From: Actinomycetes bacterium
GTDB lineage: Bacteria > Actinomycetota > Thermoleophilia > BMS3ABIN01
DNA: 37,173 bases
Assembly (NCBI GenBank): GCA_021803005.1
Contig: JAJZQT010000005.1
Span: 10,359-47,531, forward strand
Direction of reading: 5' to 3'
Shown one piece after another: positions 1-5,817 of this stretch; positions within the stretch are counted from its first letter, which is position 1, and every line of letters starts with the position of its first letter. The notes beneath the pieces are model-generated. The model saw nothing but the letters and a program-made list of their open reading frames with translations. It had not been told where the DNA came from and did no database searches. A program made the translations under genes and the position numbers.

Positions 1-201
1 AAGGTCGGCAAGGCCAAGGAGAAGAAGGGCGCGGTTCAGTTCCTGCGCGAGGTCAGGGTGGAGATGGGCAAGGTCACCTGGCCTTCTCGCGAAGAGCTGA
101 TCCAGTCGACGATCGTGGTCCTGATCGCGGTCGCCATTTCCGGAGTTTTCATCGCCATCCTGGACGCAATCTTCTCCAGGCTTGTGGGCCTGGTCAGCTA
201 A
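1..201 (+). CDS. secE: SecE, protein translocase subunit (5' truncated by window)
   Basis: The frame is open from base 1 to TAA at 199-201 and gives 66 residues, the C-terminal part of SecE. SecE is the small clamp subunit of the SecYEG channel in the inner membrane. The visible part has a basic stretch, the conserved amphipathic segment with the family signature V-x-W-P-S-R-E-E, and one C-terminal membrane helix (VVLIAVAISGVFIAILDAIF) followed by a short tail. This single-helix architecture is normal for SecE outside Enterobacteria. It sits 21 bases before nusG, the near-universal secE-nusG pairing. The start and any N-terminal extension lie outside the window. Confidence 0.95.
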   Translation, partial: KVGKAKEKKGAVQFLREVRVEMGKVTWPSREELIQSTIVVLIAVAISGVFIAILDAIFSRLVGLVS

Positions 202-222
202 CGGTTAAGGGAGCCGGGATCA

Positions 223-747
223 ATGCCATTTAACTGGTACGTCATCAATACTTATTCGGGTCATGAGAACAAGGTCCGCCTCAACCTGCTGCAACGGATC
301 AAATCCATGAGCCAGGAGCAGAACGTCAAGGAGATAGTGGTCCCCACCGAGCAGGTGGTCGAGACCAAGAACGGCCAGAAAGTACAGACCGAGAAACGGG
401 TCTTCCCGGGTTATGTGCTGGTGAACATGCTCATGACCGATGACTCCTGGTCGCTGGTGAAGAACACTCCTGGCGTCACCGGCTTCGTCGGCTCGGCCAA
501 CAAGCCGATCCCGCTGAGCGCCCAGGAAGTGGACCGTATTCTTCATACCTCCACCGTCGAGAAGCCCAAGGCGGTGGCGATGTTCAGCGTCGGCGAGACC
601 GTCAGGGTCATGTCCGGCCCGCTCTCGGACTTCAACGGCGAGATTGCCGAGATCAGCGAGGACCAGAGCAAGCTCAAGGTTCTGGTCAACATCTTTGGCC
701 GCGAGACGCCGGTTGAGCTCAGCTTCGACCAGGTAAAGAAAGTCTAG
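223..747 (+). CDS. nusG: NusG, transcription elongation/termination factor
   Basis: This 174-residue protein has the standard NusG length. The N-terminal NGN domain (about residues 1-110) opens with W-Y-V-I-N-T-Y-S-G-H-E-N-K-V and contains the V-F-P-G-Y-V-L-V motif. The C-terminal KOW domain (about 121-174) begins F-S-V-G-E-T-V-R-V and includes the G-P-L-S-D-F-N-G-E loop. NusG binds the RNA polymerase clamp through the NGN domain, and the KOW domain contacts Rho or ribosomal protein S10. The ATG at 223 follows a Shine-Dalgarno AAGGGAG near 207-213. No actinobacterial-type long N-terminal extension is present. A terminator-like hairpin follows the gene. Confidence 0.97.
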   Translation: MPFNWYVINTYSGHENKVRLNLLQRIKSMSQEQNVKEIVVPTEQVVETKNGQKVQTEKRVFPGYVLVNMLMTDDSWSLVKNTPGVTGFVGSANKPIPLSAQEVDRILHTSTVEKPKAVAMFSVGETVRVMSGPLSDFNGEIAEISEDQSKLKVLVNIFGRETPVELSFDQVKKV

Positions 748-763
748 CGAAGGATATCCGGCC

Positions 764-797
764 CGGCCCGCGAGGCTTGCGGTGCGGGCCGTTTTTG
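764..797 (+). terminator. Rho-independent terminator-like hairpin between nusG and rplK
   Basis: The arms CGGCCCGC (764-771) and GCGGGCCG (784-791) form a perfect 8-bp GC-rich stem with a 12-base loop. TTTTTG follows directly at 792-797. This is an intrinsic terminator by form. Only 41 bases separate it from rplK and I see no clear promoter there. It may therefore act as a partial terminator or attenuator, or rplK may be served by a promoter inside nusG. Confidence 0.8.
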
Positions 798-838
798 CTG
801 TATCCTTCTTGATTGCGCCGTAAACGGACAGGAAGATA

Positions 839-1261
839 ATGGCTAAAAAAGTAATGACACTCATAAAGTTGCAGATCCCCGCCGGGCAGGCGAACCCCGC
901 CCCGCCGGTCGGCCCCGCTTTGGGCCAGCACGGCGTCAACATCATGGACTTCTGCAAGGCTTTCAACGCCAAGACCCAGCAGGAAGGCAACACGATCATT
1001 CCGGTGGAGATCACCGTCTTCGAGGACCGCTCCTTCACTTTTATCACCAAGACCCCGCCGGCAGCGGTACTTTTGAAGCAGGCCGCCGGCATCGAGAAGG
1101 GCTCAGGCGAGCCCCATCGCGAGAAGGTGGCGACAGTGCCGAGCTCCAAGGTGCGCGAGATCGCCGAGCTGAAGATGAAAGATCTTAATGCCAACGACGT
1201 CGAGGCGGCCATGAAGATCATCGCCGGCACCGCCCGCAGCATGGGAATCGTGGTGGAATAA
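839..1261 (+). CDS. rplK: 50S ribosomal protein L11
   Basis: This 140-residue protein matches L11 in length and sequence. The N-terminal domain (about 1-70) carries the proline-rich [21 protein letters not shown] thiostrepton-region motif. The C-terminal rRNA-binding domain (about 75-140) contains [11 protein letters not shown]11 forms the GTPase-associated stalk base with 23S rRNA helices 43/44. The ATG at 839 is preceded by AGGAAG near 830-835. The stop overlaps the rplA start (TAATG at 1259-1263), so translation is probably coupled. Confidence 0.98.
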   Translation: MAKKVMTLIKLQIPAGQANPAPPVGPALGQHGVNIMDFCKAFNAKTQQEGNTIIPVEITVFEDRSFTFITKTPPAAVLLKQAAGIEKGSGEPHREKVATVPSSKVREIAELKMKDLNANDVEAAMKIIAGTARSMGIVVE

Positions 1262-1968
1262 TGACAACCAAGACCAGCAAGAGGATGAATGAGGCGCGCT
1301 CGCAGGTGGAGCGCGAGAAGCTTTATACGCCGCTCGAGGCGGTCAAGCTCATGAAGAGCCTGCCGGCGGCCAAGTTCGATGAAACCGTCGAGGTCCATTT
1401 TCGCCTGGGCGTCGATCCGCGCAAGGCCGATCAGATGATCCGGGGCACGACCATGCTCCCGCACGGCACCGGCAAGGAGATGCGCGTGGCTGTTTTCGCC
1501 GAGGGCGACAAGGAAAAGGAAGCCCGTGACGCCGGCGCCGATGTAGTCGGCGGCGAGGATCTGGCCAAGAAGATTGAAGGCGGCTGGTTCGAGTTCGACG
1601 TCTGTATCGCCACGCCGGACATGATGAAAGTCGTCGGCCGTCTGGGCCGGGCGCTGGGCCCGCGGGGCCTGATGCCGAACCCCAAGGCTGGAACCGTGAC
1701 CTTCGACATCGGCAAGGCTGTCGAGGACGCCAAGGCCGGGAAGGTGGAATACCGCACCGACCGCACCGCCATCGTGCATCTGGCGATCGGCAAGGTCTCA
1801 TTTTCCGAGGCCGATCTGCTCGACAACTATGGCACCGTCATCGACGAGCTGATCAAAGCCAAGCCCGCGTCCGCCAAGGGCCGCTATATCAAGAGCATCA
1901 CACTGGCAACAACCATGGGTCCGGGACTGCACGTCGATTCGTCGATCGTCCGCGACTTCATGGACTAG
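1261..1968 (+). CDS. rplA: 50S ribosomal protein L1
   Basis: This 235-residue protein is a full-length L1, the large-subunit L1-stalk protein and in many bacteria a translational repressor of its own operon. The family signature [14 protein letters not shown] lies near residues 137-150, with a V-E-Y-R-T-D-R segment after it. The N-terminus [18 protein letters not shown] is also typical. The ATG shares one base with the rplK stop. The TAG stop (1966-1968) forms the outer end of a 32-bp inverted repeat, which is unusual. Confidence 0.98.
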   Translation: MTTKTSKRMNEARSQVEREKLYTPLEAVKLMKSLPAAKFDETVEVHFRLGVDPRKADQMIRGTTMLPHGTGKEMRVAVFAEGDKEKEARDAGADVVGGEDLAKKIEGGWFEFDVCIATPDMMKVVGRLGRALGPRGLMPNPKAGTVTFDIGKAVEDAKAGKVEYRTDRTAIVHLAIGKVSFSEADLLDNYGTVIDELIKAKPASAKGRYIKSITLATTMGPGLHVDSSIVRDFMD

Positions 1969-2062
1969 GGACGTTCGTTTCCTATGTTTCCTAACTTTGG
2001 GAAACACGGGAAACTGCGGACCTGGCCGGTAAGTTAGGAAACATAGGAAACGAACGTCCCTA
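1966..2062 (+). repeat. Perfect 32-bp inverted repeat (REP/MITE-like) containing the rplA stop
   Basis: The left arm (1966-1997, beginning TAGGGACGTTCGTTTCC) is the exact reverse complement of the right arm (2031-2062). A 33-base loop separates them. The left arm contains GTTTCCTA twice in a row, and the loop contains GGGAAAC twice, so the element is internally repetitive. The first three bases are the rplA stop codon. There is no T tract, so it does not look like an intrinsic terminator. A similar 16-base half-arm occurs at 10240-10255. I infer a dispersed palindromic repeat of the kind mobilised by REP-associated Y1 transposases; no such transposase is in the window. Confidence 0.85.
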
Positions 2063-2212
2063 TAGCACCAGAGAAAGCCGGTGCCCATTCCCGCCGGGGA
2101 TGAGCCCAAGGGGCCGAAGGCCCGCCCGCCGAGGTGAGATGAAGGAACGATGCGCTGCAAGGCGGCATCGGCTCCGGCAGTCTGCCTCGCGGGGCAGACT
2201 TTTTTATTTTGC
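2063..2212 (+). promoter_or_regulatory. L10-type ribosomal protein leader RNA upstream of rplJ
   Basis: The transcript before rplJ has the hallmarks I know from the L10 leader family. There is a CACCAGAGAAAGCCGGTGCCC hairpin region at about 2065-2085 and a GCCGAAGGCCC hairpin near 2113-2123. The conserved GCCGAGGTG strand follows near 2128-2136. Downstream is a distal segment and an intrinsic terminator (2180-2210) just before the Shine-Dalgarno. In this family the L10-(L12)4 complex binds the leader and favours termination. The assignment is by pattern recognition; a covariance search was not possible. Confidence 0.75.
2180..2210 (+). terminator. Attenuator terminator in the rplJ leader
   Basis: The arms GTCTGCC (2180-2186) and GGCAGAC (2193-2199) form a 7-bp stem with a 6-base loop. 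TTTTTTATTTT follows at 2200-2210. This is a good intrinsic terminator only 15 bases before the rplJ start and overlapping the end of the leader. That is the expected position for autogenous attenuation of rplJL. Confidence 0.85.
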
Positions 2213-2225
2213 CGGGAGGTGAGAG

Positions 2226-2747
2226 ATGAAAAAGGAAGATAAGGCGGCCAAGGTGGCTGAACTGGCCGACAGGGCCAAAGCCAGCACCGCCATGCTCGTC
2301 GCCGACTACCGCGGCATTTCCGTCGCTGAAGCCCGTACACTGAGGACCGAGATGCGTGAGGTTGGTGCCCACTTCGAGGTTACCAAGAACACGCTGATGA
2401 TGCGCGCCGTCGACGAGGCCGGCGCCGCCGAACTCAAGGAGTATCTGGTGGGGCCCAGCGCCATCGCTTTTTGCGACGGGGATGCGGTCGAGCCCGCCAA
2501 GGTGCTCGTCAAGTACGCCAAGGAGCTTAAGCCGCTGGAGATCAAGGGCGGCCTGCTAGAGGGCAAGCTCATCGACGTCGCCAAGATCAAGTTTCTGGCA
2601 TCGCTGCCGCCGCGCGAAGTTCTGCTGTCACAGCTGCTGGGCGCCATGCAGGGTCCGATTCGCGGACTGGCGACAGTCTGTGCCGGTCCCATCCGCGGGC
2701 TGGTGACGGTGCTGCAGAGGGTTCAGGAGCAGAAGGAAGCTGCTTAG
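2226..2747 (+). CDS. rplJ: 50S ribosomal protein L10
   Basis: This 173-residue protein is L10, the stalk protein that anchors L7/L12 dimers to the GTPase-associated centre. The N-terminal rRNA-binding domain shows V-A-D-Y-R-G-I-S-V-A-E-A and V-T-K-N-T-L. The C-terminal helix that binds L12 dimers ends with a small internal duplication, G-P-I-R-G-L-A-T-V and G-P-I-R-G-L-V-T-V. The ATG at 2226 follows GGGAGGTGAG (2213-2222). A 20-base tandem duplication spans its stop codon. Confidence 0.97.
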   Translation: MKKEDKAAKVAELADRAKASTAMLVADYRGISVAEARTLRTEMREVGAHFEVTKNTLMMRAVDEAGAAELKEYLVGPSAIAFCDGDAVEPAKVLVKYAKELKPLEIKGGLLEGKLIDVAKIKFLASLPPREVLLSQLLGAMQGPIRGLATVCAGPIRGLVTVLQRVQEQKEAA

Positions 2748-2772
2748 CCGCTGAAGAAGCTGCTTAGCCGCT
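2733..2772 (+). repeat. 20-bp tandem duplication across the rplJ stop codon
   Basis: The 17-mer GAAGCTGCTTAGCCGCT occurs at 2736-2752 and again at 2756-2772, a 20-base period. The first copy carries the rplJ TAG, so the second copy is untranslated. It looks like a recent slippage or unequal-exchange event. Confidence 0.85.
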
Positions 2773-2821
2773 AAAGAAACGGCCCGCGCGTCTCATTCAA
2801 ATAGTAAATTCAGGAGGAAAC

Positions 2822-3199
2822 ATGGCAGTTGATTCACTCATAGAAGAAATCAAGAAGCTCAGCGTCACCGAGCTGGCCGAGCTGGTCCACGCTCTGGAGG
2901 ATGAGTTCGGTGTCAGCGCCGCCGCTCCCGTAGCCATGGCCGCAGCGCCTGCCGCCGGTGGTGGCGAAGCCGCCGCCGAAGAGGAGCAGACCGAGTTCGA
3001 CGTCGTGCTCGCCGCGGTCGGCGACAAGAAGATCCAGGTCATCAAGGTCGTGCGCGCCGTCACCGGCCTGGGTCTCAAGGAAGCCAAGGAGGTCGTTGAC
3101 AGCGCTCCCAAGCCTGTCAAGGAGAAGGTCTCCAAGGAAGAGGCCGAGGACATCAAGGGCAAGCTGGAAGAAGTCGGCGCCACCATCGAAGTAAAATAG
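2822..3199 (+). CDS. rplL: 50S ribosomal protein L7/L12
   Basis: This 125-residue protein has the three parts of L7/L12. The N-terminal dimerisation helices (about 1-33) bind L10. An Ala/Gly-rich hinge (about 36-58) follows. The C-terminal factor-binding domain contains K-I-Q-V-I-K-V-V-R and [12 protein letters not shown]. It recruits EF-Tu, EF-G and IF2 to the ribosome. The ATG at 2822 has a strong AGGAGG at 2812-2817, which suits the multi-copy stoichiometry of this protein. A large hairpin follows the gene. Confidence 0.98.
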   Translation: MAVDSLIEEIKKLSVTELAELVHALEDEFGVSAAAPVAMAAAPAAGGGEAAAEEEQTEFDVVLAAVGDKKIQVIKVVRAVTGLGLKEAKEVVDSAPKPVKEKVSKEEAEDIKGKLEEVGATIEVK

Positions 3200-3221
3200 C
3201 AAACGCGTTCTCGAAGTATGT

Positions 3222-3258
3222 GGGGCGGCGCTGCCGAAGGCAGCGCCGCCCCTGCTTT
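3222..3258 (+). terminator. Strong hairpin downstream of rplL
   Basis: GGGGCGGCGCTGCC (3222-3235) and GGCAGCGCCGCCCC (3239-3252) form a perfect 14-bp stem with a 3-base GAA loop. The tail is TGCTTTG, a weak T tract. It probably ends or strongly attenuates the rplJL transcript and separates it from the following cassette. Confidence 0.7.
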
Positions 3259-3265
3259 GCACCCC

Positions 3266-3329
3266 GAAAGATTGCTGTCGATCGCCATCATGAAAGATTG
3301 CTGTCGATTTACATCGAAAATTTCTGTTG
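3266..3329 (+). repeat. Short direct repeats in the rplL-cassette gap
   Basis: GAAAGATTGCTGTCGAT occurs exactly at 3266-3282 and 3292-3308. A degenerate third copy, GAAAATTTCTGTTG, lies at 3316-3329. The spacing is 26 then 24 bases. The repeats start a roughly 200-base AT-rich stretch unlike the GC-rich surroundings. They could be regulator-binding iterons or remains of an insertion; nothing here decides. Confidence 0.7.
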
Positions 3330-3359
3330 CCCGCACGCGCAAATTTTCTCAGGAAATTG

Positions 3360-3481
3360 AATGCATGCCACTTCTTTGTTTTTCCGGAATAATGGGTAAT
3401 AAAGGGATTGAGCAGCAAAACGATGTATAATTTTTATTGTATGTTAAATCCTGAATGTTTCAATATTAGACGTTTGGTCTT
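3360..3481 (+). promoter_or_regulatory. AT-rich region with promoter-like -10 upstream of the cassette
   Basis: A perfect TATAAT lies at 3426-3431, 50 bases before the first cassette ATG. No good -35 sits at the usual distance. TTGAGC at 3408-3413 is too close. The stretch is much richer in A and T than its surroundings and holds no convincing gene. It is the only plausible promoter region for the accessory cassette. Confidence 0.4.
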
Positions 3482-4720
3482 ATGGCCATAAACGCCGTCG
3501 ACAATCGCGATGAGGACGAAGATTTCCCGGTCCCCGAGGGGAGAACTCCGCTTGCCAAGGTAAGGAACTATCTGGCTGACCGCCGCTCGGCCCTGGCCGA
3601 TCAGCGCACGGCCATGTCGCGTGGCCGCACCGGTCTGGCTTTCTTCCGTACGGGCATCGCGCTGGTGGCGATTGCCGTCACCCTGCTGAGGACATTCGGC
3701 TTCGGAATTTTCCTTCCCTTTGATGTGGTGCTCATTGCTGGTGGAGCCGCCGCCATCTATGACGGCCTGCGCTGGTACCTGCCCGTGCGCCGGGACGCCG
3801 CCAGGGATCTCGCCTATATCCCGCCGGCCAGGCCGCCAGGCATCTCGGTGCTGCAGACCGAAGACAAAGGCGAGACCGGCGTACCTGAATTTTTTCGCAG
3901 CACCGCTGTCGATGAAGCCGAGGCCATGCGCGGCGACTGGAGCAGCTTAAGCCCGGTCGAGCGGCGGCGATTCCTCGCCAACGACCGCACCGACCTGGCG
4001 GAGGAGCGCGCACACCTTTCCTCTCTGCGGACAACCATGGCCAAATCGCGTATGGGCCTCGCCTTCACGCGCTCAGGTGTGGCGTTCGCCGGCCTCGGCA
4101 TCGCCCTGGTCAGGAAATTTCCGGCCACAGGCTGGAACTATTTCAATTACTTTCTCATCGCCGTCGGCACATTGATGGCGCTCGAGGGTTTTTACTGGTA
4201 CCTGCCCGGCTACCGGGCCGGCCTCGAGGGCTTGGGCCGGTTCAAGCGCTCGCTGCAGGAACCGGGCATATGGGGCGAGCTGTTTCCGCCGCTCAGGACT
4301 TCCCGCAAGAGCTATCCTCCCCTGAAAGCATCGCAGGCGCCGGGCATCTGGGGGACCACCGGCCTGGCGCTGGAGCGCACGGTGCTGGCAGACCGCCGCA
4401 ACCTGATGTCGCGGCTGCGGACCGTCATGGCCCATTCGCGCACCGGCCTGGCCTTCGTGCGCACCGGCATGAGCATCTCGGCGGTGGGCGCGGGCCTGAT
4501 CGCCTTTCTCACCGTGAGCCCTGCCTGGGGAATATTTGACCTGGCGCTGATTCTGACGGGCGGTGTTCTTATAATCGACGGCCTGCGCTGGTACCGGTAT
4601 TCCGAACGAACGCGCCGGCAGTTCCCTTACTGTTACGGCGACCTCGAGATCAACATTCCGGATTACGGCATTCCCCGCAGCAGGTGGGGCAAGGTGATGT
4701 TCAGCCATGACGACCTCTAA
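3482..4720 (+). CDS. Membrane protein with three DUF202/YidH-like modules
   Basis: This 412-residue protein consists of three similar modules at about residues 29-104, 164-245 and 296-378. Each has an Arg-rich amphipathic stretch (ADRRSALADQRTAMS; ERAHLSSLRTTMA; ADRRNLMSRLRTVMA). The signature R-T-G-L-A-F-x-R-T/S-G then leads into a hydrophobic helix, followed by a second helix ending in G-L-R-W-Y or G-F-Y-W-Y. This resembles DUF202/YidH proteins (short membrane proteins, function unknown) but tripled. Six membrane helices are likely, with cytoplasmic charged linkers; P-G-I-W-G occurs twice in the second linker. The ATG at 3482 has no clear Shine-Dalgarno. The gene overlaps the next one by 14 bases. 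The family call is by motif; the function is unknown. Confidence 0.8.
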   Translation: MAINAVDNRDEDEDFPVPEGRTPLAKVRNYLADRRSALADQRTAMSRGRTGLAFFRTGIALVAIAVTLLRTFGFGIFLPFDVVLIAGGAAAIYDGLRWYLPVRRDAARDLAYIPPARPPGISVLQTEDKGETGVPEFFRSTAVDEAEAMRGDWSSLSPVERRRFLANDRTDLAEERAHLSSLRTTMAKSRMGLAFTRSGVAFAGLGIALVRKFPATGWNYFNYFLIAVGTLMALEGFYWYLPGYRAGLEGLGRFKRSLQEPGIWGELFPPLRTSRKSYPPLKASQAPGIWGTTGLALERTVLADRRNLMSRLRTVMAHSRTGLAFVRTGMSISAVGAGLIAFLTVSPAWGIFDLALILTGGVLIIDGLRWYRYSERTRRQFPYCYGDLEINIPDYGIPRSRWGKVMFSHDDL

Positions 4721-5774
4721 CCCGGCGGGCAAACACGAGGCCATGGCGGACGCGAGCGCGATCGAGTACGACGAACGGCTGCCGGTGCCGCCGCAGCTGC
4801 TCGATGGCCTCGACCCCGAAGTGCTCTCACGCGAACTGATATTTCCCGTTTTCCTGGAAGCGGGGACCGTCGTGCTGGCGGCCGCCGATCCCGGCCGGGT
4901 CCCGTCCGCGGAGATCGGCAGGATCACGCATGGGGCTCCCTATCAGCTGCGCCGGGCGGCGCCCGAGGACATCCGCTGGTTCATCGAGGATTTTATGAGC
5001 GACCGGCCCGGCAGGATTATCGGCACCGAGCGCACCGGCCTGGCATTCTGGCGCAACACCATGGCTGCCTGGCGGACCCGGATGGCGTGTTACCGCAACG
5101 ATCTGGCCAAGGCGAGGGTGTCGCTGAGTATCCTGCGCTGGGGCCTCGGGTTCATCACCGTCGCCAGCGCCTCGGCCGTGCTGGAGCTGAATCTGTCTTT
5201 GACCACATTAATGTATTGGAGTCTGTTAATCACGGGCGGGGCAGTCACCGTGCTCGGCCTCTTCCATTACCTGCGCATCCGCCGCTCGATGATGAAGGCT
5301 CCCGGGCCGCAGACGCTGGTGGAGGTGACCACCGCCACGGTGAGCTTCCTTGAGAACTACGAGCTGCAATGCACGTTCAAACCCAGGGTCAAGGGGACGA
5401 TGCTATCGCGCCTGGCTGACTTCCTGCCCAACTATTGCAGCGTGCTGAGGCCCGAGCCCGCCAGCCGCGAGCGCACCCATCTGGCCCGCGAGCGTGACAT
5501 GCTGGCGGCGCACCGGACCCTGGCAGCCTGTTACCGGACCCTTTACGCCCGCGGCCGGACCGGCCTGGCGTTTATCCGGACGGGAATCGTCTTCCTGGGA
5601 ATCGGAGCCGGACTGGTGCAGTACTTCCAGGTCAATCCGTTGGCGCTCTGGGGCTTGCTGCTGTTCGCGGCGGGCGTGCTCATGATCACCGACGGTCTGC
5701 TCTGGTATGTGCCTGCCAGGAAGGAAGAGCCGGACCTGCGGCGCCTCATGACCACCCCTGCGCGCCAGGCATGA
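4707..5774 (+). CDS. GspE/MshE N-terminal-like domain fused to two DUF202-like modules
   Basis: This is a 355-residue protein. Residues 24-97 resemble the T2SSE_N/MshEN domain of type II secretion and type IV pilus ATPases: L-P-V-P-P-Q-L-L-D-G-L-D-P-E-V-L, then V-V-L-A-A-A-D-P, then E-D-I-R-W-F-I-E. The RLG-type c-di-GMP-binding repeats of full MshEN domains are not visible, so nucleotide binding is uncertain. Two DUF202-like modules follow at about 104-193 (divergent, A-R-V-S-L-S-I-L-R-W-G-L) and 252-340 (canonical, G-R-T-G-L-A-F-I-R-T-G). About four membrane helices are predicted. The ATG at 4707 lies inside the end of the previous gene, with AAGGTG near 4691-4696, so the two are coupled. 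No secretion ATPase domain is present. The function is unknown. Confidence 0.75.
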   Translation: MTTSNPAGKHEAMADASAIEYDERLPVPPQLLDGLDPEVLSRELIFPVFLEAGTVVLAAADPGRVPSAEIGRITHGAPYQLRRAAPEDIRWFIEDFMSDRPGRIIGTERTGLAFWRNTMAAWRTRMACYRNDLAKARVSLSILRWGLGFITVASASAVLELNLSLTTLMYWSLLITGGAVTVLGLFHYLRIRRSMMKAPGPQTLVEVTTATVSFLENYELQCTFKPRVKGTMLSRLADFLPNYCSVLRPEPASRERTHLARERDMLAAHRTLAACYRTLYARGRTGLAFIRTGIVFLGIGAGLVQYFQVNPLALWGLLLFAAGVLMITDGLLWYVPARKEEPDLRRLMTTPARQA

Positions 5775-5817
5775 GTGCCAGGCATGAGGGCAATGCTGAC
5801 ATGAAACCACACCCGGC

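Noticed and set aside
220-1779. Long antisense open frame of 519 codons opposite nusG, rplK and rplA
   Set aside because: It lies entirely opposite strongly conserved genes, has no family-like motifs and reflects the scarcity of stops in GC-rich DNA.
3266-3329. CRISPR-like array
   Set aside because: Only two exact 17-base copies with 9-base spacers and no cas genes; far too short.
3218-3430. 70-codon open frame downstream of rplL
   Set aside because: It runs through the rplL hairpin and the direct repeats, has no good ribosome site and shows no protein-like pattern.
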